In this document: one piece after another, positions 1-19,001 of the stretch
How positions within the stretch are numbered: position 1 is the first letter of the stretch
How the letters are laid out: each line of letters begins with the position of its first letter
Source of the DNA: Watersipora subatra
Taxonomy: Eukaryota; Bryozoa; Gymnolaemata; Cheilostomatida; Watersiporidae
Reading direction: 5' to 3'
DNA: 64,000 bases
Assembly: GCF_963576615.1 (NCBI RefSeq)
Contig: NC_088711.1
Span: 2,108,001-2,172,000, forward strand
The notes under the pieces: generated by a model
What the model saw: only the letters and a program-made list of their open reading frames with translations
Database searches by the model: none
Told to the model about the DNA's origin: nothing
Position numbers and translations under genes: made by a program

Positions 1-618
1 GCAAGGACAACGACCGACCTACGACAATAACATGGGCAATCATCAGCTGCTTACTCTTGGACAAGCACCAACACAGTGTACTAGTGTACTGCAACTTCGA
101 ACAGCTACTATGGGCATCATAGAACTACCTAGACTATGGCAATTTGTGGAAAAATAAAATAACATCACATGACTACATGAAAACTGCACCAGAATGTAAG
201 TACAAAGGTTTGCTGAGGCTGTCCACTGGGTAAAAACTATTTGAATAAATGGTTCTTGCACAAACGCCTCACTCTATTCCAACTACCTGTAAAGCCTTAA
301 GGCGTGGTCACACGAGCACCGCACCGACGTAGATTCGGTTCGGAGGCTGGTTCGGTTCGTGGCACATGTCACACGGCATCCGAAGTCACTTCGCTTCCTA
401 GATACCATACGCATGGAGACAGGACACTGTTTCATTAGTAGTTTTTATGTATTGGAGTTAAATATTTCTATTGTAAACAAAAAACTTTGAAGAACAATTA
501 TAAATTATAATTACGCAGCAGATTTATCAGAAGATCGTTCAGCTGCTCAAAATAAATCACTCGATACAAAGATTTTGCCAACCCTTTCCATCAACATAAT
601 CATATTTTTTTATTAATA

Positions 619-1743
619 CAGTCAAACATGGATAACTCGAACTTCACGGGACCGAGCAAAAGTGTTCGAATTATCAGAGCGTTCAAGTTATCAGAGCACT
701 GTCACAAATCCATGTATTTACTTATTTATTAATAGATACATGTACGTATGCAAACTATAATATAAATCAAAAGCACAAATGGCTTGTTTCAAATTAAATG
801 CTTTTAATGTAAAGTTTAAAACGTTTTTATCAAAAAGTATAGAGATTTTTCTATCACTTGAGATTGGTTTGTTGTTTGAGGTGATGTTATTGCCAGGACG
901 TTTTTTAGATTGACATTGGCAAAACTTGATCGTTGTTGCAATGCTCAAAAGAAAAGACATCTTTTTCTTTTGAGCGTTTTACCCACGATCAATTTTGCCG
1001 ATTTTTCTTGAAGTTTATGCAAAGATTACCTCACTTTACCTGGGATTCGTTAAGAGCAACACTCCGAGGCAGTTCAATTAAAAGTTTTACGAGGTTTTAC
1101 GGTACATTGTATATCACTCACGCTTTTTGAATGGATACTTATTGAATGTACACATGTATTCTGTGTTTAGGTCAAATGATGAATAGTTTTTTTTTAGCTA
1201 AGACAACGTATACGTTTAATTACAACAATTTTTAAGACGTTTTAAACATTCAACATTCCGACGTTGATTCAACACGGAATCAACGTCGGAAAACTATTCG
1301 TCACGGGCTAGCCGGATCACGCACTCAAGGATTTTCGCCACGCACATACAAAACAACATGCTGTTTTTGTTTGGTATGTGCGTGGCGAAAATCCTTGCGC
1401 GCGTGACCCGGCAAGCCCGTGCTATTCATCGTATAGCAGTATAAATCAAATTTGACCAAACCTTCAGAAAAGTCGTTGACAAAAATATTTTGCCGATGGT
1501 GGTAATAACAACGCTTATGAATTACGAAAAGATGAGGTTTACCTCTATGGCTTTGAATAAAGTGATTTTCTAAAGCGATAACAACCGTTTCGGTAGCCGT
1601 TGGGCAAAAAAACAGTTCGAATTAACAGTGTTGAGTTCGAGTTATCTATAGCAATTTATTATTACGTGGGAACGGACCAAAGGAAATGTTCGAATTAACC
1701 ATGTGTTCGAGCTATCCGTGGACGAGTTATCCATGTTTGACTG
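619..1743. mobile_element. Tc1/mariner-pogo type MITE nested in the Harbinger-type element
   Basis: Perfect inverted ends start CAGTCAAACATGGATAACTC at 619 and mirror at 1743; both sides have TA (617-618, 1744-1745). The interior repeats motifs of the form TCGAA..TATC near both ends. A related copy lies at about 58014-58684. No intact transposase frame. Confidence 0.8.
1256..1421. repeat. Two adjacent hairpins (15-bp and 48-bp arms)
   Basis: 1256-1270 pairs perfectly with 1277-1291 (6-base loop). 1302-1349 pairs with 1374-1421 with a few mismatches around a 24-base loop; the arms contain GGATTTTCGCCACGCACATA. Flanking GATGAATAG (1178-1186) and CTATTCATC (1422-1430) extend the symmetry, so this may be another foldback insertion inside the TA-flanked MITE. 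Confidence 0.75.
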
Positions 1744-2288
1744 TATATGAATGTTTTTCTATGCTGAGTACATAACAGACAAAAACAGTCTTTATCATAG
1801 TACTGTGGTTTTACATAAATAAATCAGTCAACGATTCTTCATCAGGATGAGTATGACACATTCCTTATATTCTACACAAAAGAAAATCACAACCATTCTC
1901 TTACATTTATGCAAAACTTAAGTGCAGCATCTTACATTTATGCAACACAATCACAAGTCCGGGTGAGCCTTGTCGTAAATTGCTTCATGTTGTTCATTTA
2001 ACGAAATAAAAGTATCGTCCCATTTCTTTTTTAACTTTGCTCACACGCACGTAAGGAGAAATGTGACGCGTGTTCGCTGGAATTTTAACCAGCCAATAAG
2101 AGCAAGGGTTCAGTCAAGAAATTTCGAGCAGGACTGAAATGATTCGTTTCGGCCAGAAATGTCTTCGGCCGAACAGTTTACAGCTGACAGCGACGTCGTT
2201 TTGCGTCATTTAGTTTGTTTCGGCTCTCGTGTGACCACCCCTTTACTCTATTCGAAGTATCAGTAAAGCCTTACTCTATTCCAATTAC

Positions 2289-5200
2289 CTGTAAACAACT
2301 GGTGACGGCACGCAGAAGCGTACCAGAGTCTTTTTGATATTTTCGTGCAGAATTCTCTGATCCATGTACCATGCAGCATGTGAGTCGCCATCAGGGCCAG
2401 CGGTGGGGTCTGTGAAACAAGATGATACAATGTAAAATCAAAGCAAGTACTTGAACATAAAGCTGCTCTGTGTGGAGCTAATGGGCCGGAACACGTAACC
2501 AGCAGATGGTCAGCTGATTGAACCAGTAGAGTAGCATTGCTGTGACTGACTACTATAATAGGTAAATACTTAATAGTGCTAACTCGGACTACAAAAGACC
2601 AAGAGGTGTATGGCCCTCAGACTACATAAGACCAAGAAACGCATGGCCCTCAGTCTACACAAGACCAAGAAGCGCAGGCCCTCAAACTACACAGAAGGCC
2701 TACACCTCAGAACAAGATGGTAGAACTCTGAGAGTATCCATGCAATAAGTACAGATAGAGCCGATTTAGAGGTAGTTACAACATCTCTGATGCACTGATA
2801 CACACGTACTCAACAAATTGATTCACAAATCTCTAAAATCTGCACATAAATGAAAGTGAGTGGGCAACCAGGTGAATAAAATAGACATTCAGGACAAAGC
2901 TCTGTATCGACCAGCTGACAAACCAACGTATAACAACAAAAGAGCAGCCTGCTAACAATTAGTCACTAGGTCCTAGAGGCTGAGTGGCCAGACACGAAGA
3001 GACAAAGACCCAGTCAATAACAAAGTGCAAGCGGGCTGCTGATTCACGATGGACAGTAAAATATGTAATAACACGAATCCAAATGAGTCTTAATGACACT
3101 GAGCCAGACACGGTAGCTGAAGATACTGGGTGGTGACTGTTGCCCTGATGAGCCACTAGCATCGACCACCAGCGATAAACACGCACAAGTGATGAGGCAA
3201 TGTGATGTGTGATCCAGACCTTGCCTCGTAAACGAATTACCACAGCTTAAACAACTCAAAATATAAATGTACAGATGGGTATGTAGGTAGCCCATGAGAG
3301 GGCCACACAGAGCATGCGACTCGAGTCGTCCTCTAACATCATGCAACCACCTTACATACATGTTGTTCATGCATTTTACTTCCATTCTACGCGCAGCCTG
3401 AATATCTTCATTGCATGCCACTCAAGATATTCATGTCCAGTCACAGCATCATAACTGCGTAACCATGAAACCTCATTATTCATCTTTCTACATTGACATC
3501 TTTAGTCTAAAAAGTGATGAAGATTCCCAAATTTAATGAGCAGAACGCATTGAAGACTTGCCTTTTATAGGCAGGTGTATAATTGCTGTTCTCTTACAAG
3601 GAGAAAAGACAAAATATTGGAACTAGTAAAAGCAGTCGCTATACCTGGTGCACCATCTAGGTTGTTGATGGCTGAAGGAACGGTAGCGAGGAGCTCATCA
3701 AGCAGTCGCTGCGCCGTCGGTAAAATCTGTCTGTCTTGCAATTCATGTATCAGGTACTGAGCGAACTTCTGCAGCTGAGACCTGCCCAGCCTACCGAGGC
3801 TTTCCGATATAGGCGCCCTCAGCTTCACCTGTGATGCCTGTATTTCAAGATAATAACAGTTATCAAGTGCTAGTATTTGCTTGTAGCATCTCCCCATTGT
3901 ATGTATCTGTTCTGTAATGCTAAGAAATAACAACTAGCTAAAAACTAGCTAGTACTAATAGAGCTTGGTTACTAATATATACTAATAGAGGAGGGTAGTG
4001 CTAATAGAGGAGGGTAGTGCTAATAGAGGAGGGTAGTGCTAATAGAGGAGGGTAGTGCTAATAGAGGAGGGTAGGGCTAATAGAGGAGGGTAGGGCTAAT
4101 ACAGGAGGGTAGTGCTAATACAGGAGGGTAGTGCTAATAGAGGAGGGTAGTGCTAATACAGGAGGGTAGTGCTAATATAGGAGGGTAGTGCTAATATAGG
4201 AGGGTAGTGCTAATAGAGGAGTGTAGTGCTAATAGAGGAGGGTAGTGCTAATACAGGAGGGTAGTGCTAATAGAGGAGGGTAGTGCTAATATAGGAGGGT
4301 AGTGTTAATACAGGAGGGTAGTGCTAATATAGGAGGGCAGTGCTAATAGAGGAGGGTAGTGCTAATATAGGAGGGTAGTGCTAATAGAGGCGGGTAGTGC
4401 TAATACAGGAGGGTAGTGCTAATAGAGGAGGGTAGTGCTAATAGAGGAGGGTAGTGCTAATAGAGGAGTGTAGTGCTAATATAGGAGGGTAGTGTTAATA
4501 GAGGAGGGTAGTGCTGATACAGGAGGGTAGTGCTAATAGAGGAGAGTAGTGCTAATACAGGAGGGTAGTGCTAATATAGGAAGGTAGTGCTAATAGAGGA
4601 GGGTAGTGCTAATACAGGAGGGTAGTGCTAATAGAAGAGGGTAGTGCTAATATAGGAGGGTAGTGCTAATAGAGGAGGGTAGTGCTAATAGAGGAGGGTA
4701 GTGCTAATATAGGAGGGTAGTGCTAATATAGGAGGGTAGTGCTAATAGAGGAGGGTAGTGCTAATATAGGAGGGTAGTGCTAATATAGGAGGGTAGTGCT
4801 AATAGAGGAGGGTAGTGCTAATAGAGGAGGGTAGTGCTAATATAGGAGGGTAGTGCTAATATAGGAGGGTAGTGCTAATAGAGGAGGGTAGTGCTAATAC
4901 AGGAGGGTAGTGCTAATAGAAGAGGGTAGTGCTAATAGAAGAGGGTAGTGCTAATAGAGGAGGGTAGTGCTAATAGAGGAGGGTAGTGCTAATAGAGGAG
5001 GGTAGTGCTAATAGAGGAGGGTAGTGCTAATAGAGGAGGGTAGTGCTAATAGAGGAGGGTAGTGCTAATAGAGGAGGGTAGTGCTAATAGAGGAGGGTAG
5101 TGCTAATAGAGGAGGGTAGTGCTAATAGAGGAGGGTAGTGCTAATAGAGGAAGGTAGTGCTAATAGAGGAGGGTAGTGCTAATATAGGAAGGTAGTGCTA

Positions 5201-8200
5201 ATAGAGGAGGGTAGTGCTAATACAGGAGGGTAGTGCTAATAGAAGAGGGTAGTGCTAATATAGGAGGGTAGTGCTAATAGAGGAGGGTAGTGCTAATAGA
5301 GGAGGGTAGTGCTAATATAGGAGGGTAGTGCTAATATAGGAGGGTAGTGCTAATAGAGGAGGGTAGTGCTAATATAGGAGGGTAGTGCTAATATAGGAGG
5401 GTAGTGCTAATAGAGGAGGGTAGTGCTAATAGAGGAGGGTAGTGCTAATATAGGAGGGTAGTGCTAATATAGGAGGGTAGTGCTAATAGAGGAGGGTAGT
5501 GCTAATACAGGAGGGTAGTGCTAATAGAAGAGGGTAGTGCTAATAGAAGAGGGTAGTGCTAATAGAGGAGGGTAGTGCTAATAGAGGAGGGTAGTGCTAA
5601 TAGAGGAGGGTAGTGCTAATAGAGGAGGGTAGTGCTAATAGAGGAGGGTAGTGCTAATAGAGGAGGGTAGTGCTAATAGAGGAGGGTAGTGCTAATAGAG
5701 GAGGGTAGTGCTAATAGAGGAGGGTAGTGCTAATAGAGGAGGGTAGTGCTAATAGAGGAAGGTAGTGCTAATAGAGGAGGGTAGTGCTAATATAGGAAGG
5801 TAGTGCTAATAGAGGAGGGTAGTGCTAATAGAGGAGGGTAGTGCTAATATAGGAAGGTAGTGCTAATAGAGGAGGGTAGTGCTAATACAGGAGGGTAGTG
5901 CTAATAGAGGAGGGTAGTGCTAATAGAGGAGGGTAGTGCTAATATAGGAAGGTAGTGCTAATAGAGGAGGGTAGTGCTAATATAGGAGGGTAGTGCTAAT
6001 AGAGGAGGGTAGTGCTAATAGAGGAGGGTAGTGCTAATAGAGGAGGGTAGTGCTAATAGAGGAGGGTAGTGCTAATAGAGGAGGGTAGTGCTAATAGAGG
6101 AGGGTAGGGTTAATAGAGGAGGGTAGTGCTAATACAGGAGGGTAGTGCTAATAGAAGAGGGTAGTGCTAATAGAGGAGGGTAGTGCTAATAGAGGAGGGT
6201 AGGGTTAATACAGGAGGGTAGTGCCTATTTAGTAAGTACAAATTATATGGATTCGCTCAAGAGAATATCTCACCAAATAATGCTACAAACTGGTGAATTA
6301 CTAATTCAATTTAAACCACGGAGGGCTCGCAAAGCAAACTTAGATTTTTCTGGCTCAAGCCCTCTGGGACTTTCAAGTTTATACTGAGCAAATATATGAA
6401 CAACAGAACACAGAAAACATAGGACCACTAGATGGCTATCACAAGACGACTGCAGAAGTTAGGTCAGTGACAAGCCGAGGGTAAAAGAGGGAAAAAAGAG
6501 GACACATTAGGACTGACCTTATTAATACGGTGGAGGCAGAGAGCGACTATATGCTGACACCAAGCTGATTGCTCGCAAGTACAGTTGTTGGCAGTGATAC
6601 GCTGCCGGTCAAAAACTACACTCGTTCTATAGCCATCTTTAAGTAGCCGATTAGACTGAGATGTCTGCGGAGGACAAACCATTCCGCTCAGATGAAAACC
6701 TGGTCAAACATAGTAATCATTTTTTCTCTAGGTGTTTTAGCTGCGAGGTTTGACTTAGATTATTTGGACATTATAAACTAATTATTTATTTATATTCAAA
6801 CAATTTCCAAAACAGCTAGATATATTACTACTAATCTATTTTCAAGGAAAAACAGCTAAAATCGTTGTTCAGCTATTCACAAGCTAGCATATTTTAAAAA
6901 TTAAGCAATGGTACTAGTTTATAATTTTTCATAAGAGTTACTAAAGGCAAAAAGTCTCATGTAACTAGTCGATGAATCAAGCACTTGCAAAGGCTGTCAC
7001 AGCAATATACCCAGGTTTATGGCGCAATGAGAAACTACACAACCAACTAATTTGGTTGAAATGAACACAAAACTGTCTCGCAAGTAACACAGCATAAATA
7101 TAACAATAAAAGCGACAATGGCTGTGTGCTCAAATGCAACTCCAAGGCATGATAAGGACTTACCTATCTGTATGGCATCCTTAACAGCCTCAGCCTTGTG
7201 CAAGGCCTCTCCTTTTGCATATTCCTCAGGGCTGCCATTAGCTAGACAAGAGTACAGCCTGGAACATATAGAGTGATCACATGTACCATTCTGTTAAACA
7301 AGACATATTCCATACCATCAATTATGGAATCAGAGATCATCCTGTTTGGCTCTACTTTGGAAGTGTAAAAGATTCACTGCTGATAGGTTAACAAGTCAAA
7401 TATATTCAAGCCGTAAGTCACTACTAGATGACAAATTTTATTAAGCCAAAGTTATTATCATGGCGAGCATTGTGGGCATAACCTTACCATGCCTCTGAAT
7501 ATAATGTGTTTTTCATACCTCATACTACCTAGTATTATTTATTATATGATTTGTTATTTTTCAAAATGATTTAATAAGTTCAATTTAGTTGACACTTACA
7601 GCTTCAGTTACATTGAAATGCCAAAGAAAAGCATACAGCCAGGTGAATAAAAAACAGACAGAGGACAAGAGCTTGTTAAAAGGTACGCACAACAACCTGG
7701 AGAATTGAGAAAAATATTTCTAAGACGAGAGGTTGTAGTTAGTTACCTCACATGACATCTATGTCATGTAAGGTAACTCTACTGTATAGGAGAATGCTTC
7801 AAAAAAAGGTTTAGAAACTTCTGTAAAAGAAATTTCAAACAGTTAAATGATAACTATAACACTATTGACAGTACTAGCTGCAAGCGGTACACTGTCACAC
7901 AGATAACTTTGGCTAGATCTTCATTATCACTTCCAATTTGTGGGTCAAATTCATTAAAAACTGTATTAATGGACATATCTTACTTAGAACGCTTCAAAAA
8001 AATAATAGATTAGGTAGCCTACTAGTCCAGTGAAATAATCCACATTTCACGATCAGTATTCCAAGTATTTATTTGTTGGCTATATTGGCAAGTGTTAACT
8101 CACCGAATATCCTCTTCACTGTTGGGAAAACTCCAAAAAGCTATCTTCAGCTGTAAATCCTCAGGTATTGGCTCTGAATAACTCTCAACCACAGCAAACG

Positions 8201-8649
8201 GAATGGATGCAGCTACTGCTTTCGCCGCTATCTCTATTAGAGAGCTTGCATTGCCTGTCACAAGCCAAAAATAATAGATGTTTTCTGGCACACACAGTTA
8301 CAAATTTAATCGCGTCACCTTGAATGAAAAATTAAACTATTATAGAAAACAAGGGTATACCATTGGATGAACGCTGTGCTGTATTTACATAGCCCTGGTT
8401 ACGACTCTTCCATGTCCATCCTCTCCAGACATTACACTCAGGCTCGCTTGTCTCTGAGCCTAAAGACTCCTCATAGTAACCATCACTGTCAAATGAGCAT
8501 CTGTCTCCATCCCCTAAAACATAGTGACTTGTCTACATTATATCAAGTACTATGTGGTCATTTAGACGAAGCGCTTCATAGAAATCATTCAAGAAAAACT
8601 GACACTGACAACTTCACTCACCTTCAGCCCCATGGAAAAAATTATCCAT
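2289..8649 (-). CDS. ZSWIM8: ZSWIM8-type SWIM zinc-finger E3 ligase receptor, N-terminal part
   Basis: Seven exons in transcript order: 8649-8622 (start ATG), 8513-8361, 8254-8104, 7258-7164, 6699-6518, 3837-3645, 2409-2289. All junctions are GT..AG and the phases fit, giving 307 codons plus two bases. An acidic N terminus with a WRGW motif is followed by the block IAFWSFPNSEEDI, then LYSCLANGS, then a SWIM zinc finger (NCTCEQSAWCQH, pattern CxCx5CxH), then VKLRAPISESLGRL and QLQKFAQYLI, ending at VPSPVVY. This order and spacing match animal ZSWIM8 (Dorado/EBAX-1) better than ZSWIM4-6. The family is a Cullin-RING substrate receptor used in target-directed microRNA decay and protein quality control. 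The gene continues beyond the left edge; the next exon was not found in 1-2288. Intron 5 holds a 2.3-kb minisatellite. Confidence 0.9.
2586..2690. repeat. Short tandem repeat, about 34-bp unit, 3 copies
   Basis: Three imperfect copies of a unit with the core ACAAGACCAAGAA followed by GGCCCTCA. It lies in ZSWIM8 intron 6, which otherwise shows nothing recognisable between 2410 and 3644. Confidence 0.7.
3962..6230. repeat. 19-bp minisatellite, about 119 units, in ZSWIM8 intron 5
   Basis: The unit is GTGCTAATAGAGGAGGGTA, with variants mainly at the base after AATA (G, C or T) and in the G run. A 608-bp block (32 units) is tandemly duplicated: 4581-5188 and 5189-5796 carry the same ordered variants. 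On the ZSWIM8 transcript strand each unit reads as a pyrimidine run ending in TATTAG, which resembles a 3' splice site. Confidence 0.97.
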
Positions 8650-10023
8650 GAATCAGAACAGAATAGATGGAAAATTTAGGTGCTTGACAGCAAACAGTTC
8701 GAGCCGTTCACAACACCCCCAAATAGCAAAGACTAAAAAAAACAAGTGTTCCATTATTTATGGCTTTAGAATGAAACCAAGCAGTTGTCGACAACTACTG
8801 CAAATACAACACGTCTAAAGTGCCATTGACAAGAACCTATACAGCTAGTCCTTAAACCTTGAACCATCTTCATGAAGCCACTGCATTAATTAAATGCAAG
8901 CAATACTCTTAACTTCCATACTACAAGAGTAATGCAACACGGCCACAACGGCACCATATAAACTTCAAGCACTAAAAGAAAGACATGCTACACTTAAATA
9001 ATTTTTACACCATAAAATCATAATGCTCTAACGCGTGTCCAATGATATAAAGCCCCCCATGGGGGGCTGTATATCATTGGCGTGTCTAAGCATAGTAGAA
9101 ATTTAATATTACTAGTAAAGTAAACCCGCTAATATAAAACTGAATCGTTTTAATTTATCTCAAAACACATATACTTTTCAGTTCTATAAATAATAGACAC
9201 GACTACATCTATTCCGCGTATCACAGCTTCATTATCAACAATGTCAAGAACAATACTAGCTACTTACACATCACACACACACTAATAGCACTGAACCCCC
9301 AAGGACAAAAGTTCAACACACGGCTGGCCCATATCTCGCATAATGCGTGAATCGTTTTGCGAGACTCCTTCTCTTTTACACTTCCTGTGGCACTAGTGGT
9401 AAGTATTTTTGGCTACAATTATTTTATTCGCGTTCATCTGTATCATGTGTTCATAAATAATAGCAAAAAAGTTATAACTTGCACGAAGATTCAGGATATG
9501 TTATATTCGCTTGCTTTTTATTTTTACTGTTGTTGTAGTTGCTGTGTGGGTTTCTAGTGAAAATACACCTGCGTTTCAAATGCTTATTGTTAGATCGAGT
9601 AAGATGCTGGACCGCATGTTAGTGGTGTGTGATAGCAATGAAACGACTCAATCAAACCATTTTTTATTAAATTGTGCTTAATAGTCAAATGATGAGAAAG
9701 CAATTTTACGAGCGACTACGTTGAGTTTATGCACGATCAAAAGTAGAGAAGTAGAAGTCGGTTGAATTAAGCAGTACTAGGCTACCGGAAAGGACTGTCT
9801 AATTAGCTCTGCTCATCTCGTAAAGTGTGCAGTAGTTGAAAATAATTTTTGTAGTTTTGTATTTTCGAGTTTCTTTTTGCCTTATCTGCAGCAGAATTTA
9901 AAATATCATTTTGGTTCTAGTCTACTGTGGTCATATCTGACAACTATCTAGTATTATTACTCTCGTAAGAAATAGTTGATTACTACTTTTTATGCGTGTA
10001 GCCCAGCCTAGGAGGTCTTCAAT
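8650..10023. promoter_or_regulatory. Shared upstream region between ZSWIM8 and RPS14
   Basis: The two start codons are 1.37 kb apart and diverge, so both promoters probably lie here. No TATA box or defined element could be assigned. An ATG at about 9991 would be out of frame with RPS14 if transcribed, so either transcription starts downstream of it or a 5' UTR intron removes it. Apart from the 42-bp palindrome at 9039-9080, nothing else is recognisable. Confidence 0.4.
9039..9080. repeat. 42-bp palindrome with no loop
   Basis: Arms 9039-9059 and 9060-9080 are complementary at 20 of 21 positions, centred on CCCCCCATGGGGGG. Both sides are followed by CGTGT (9034-9038 and 9081-9085), like a target duplication. 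Confidence 0.85.
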
Positions 10024-18280
<8,257 letters not shown>

Positions 18281-19001
18281 AACTTAATTGAAGTTAGATA
18301 CATCTGCCAAACTACCAATTCAGTTTTCTGTACACTGTGCTTGATGGGCCAATAAACTGCAGGTCTCCGAGCTTGTCATCCTTCGCTGAAATTTTGTTTG
18401 GAAGCTAGTACAGCTTATATTCTTGTATTTGGGAATTCTGAAATCTATTTGCATGTAAAATTGATCTAGTCAGATTCCTAAACCACAAAGCACATAAAGT
18501 AAGTGAAATTGCCATCACATGTTTGGCGGTACTGTCTTGTCTGATGGTTACGGCTGTTTCATATAATTTCATTCCGCACCATTTTTACACTCATGAATGG
18601 TACTCATGTCGATTGTGCAGTAAAGCTTATCAAAAAGAGAACAAACATCGCTGCAATTGTAAACATTGTTTTGGGTCGTTACTCATTTGAGTCAAGATAT
18701 AGATCAAGAAAAGTGACTGACTATGTATGCATCTGTATTTAACATTGCTCACAGTGCAGGTGCCATAACTCCTTGTTTGCTTGTATCATTTGAAACGAGG
18801 AATAAACTGGCTAATTGATGATTTCAACGGTGTACTGCACATTTCTCATGTATTCCATAAAAGATGCATCGAATCCGACTAGAAATAGATCATGGCTATA
18901 AAAAAATTCCATAAAGCTGTGGAAGATTGTCATGATTAGCTTTGCAGAAACTGCAGTATTCATTGTAATGTCAGCAGCCTCCAATCCTGACTGGTGTATC
19001 A
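18281..19001. other. Convergent intergenic region RPS14 / EFA6
   Basis: This stretch contains the RPS14 3' UTR with AATAAA at about 18350, and presumably the 3' UTR of the EFA6-type gene from the other strand. No further gene, RNA or repeat is recognisable. Confidence 0.6.

Larger units (their letters stand above)
300..2242. mobile_element. Non-autonomous PIF/Harbinger-type DNA transposon
   Basis: Inverted ends of 17 bp (300-316 and 2226-2242, one mismatch, core GTGGTCACACGAG) are flanked by the 3-bp duplication TTA (297-299 and 2243-2245). A 3-bp TWA target is the Harbinger signature. There is no transposase. It lies in or beyond the ZSWIM8 intron after exon 7 and carries a second transposon inside. 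Confidence 0.75.
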
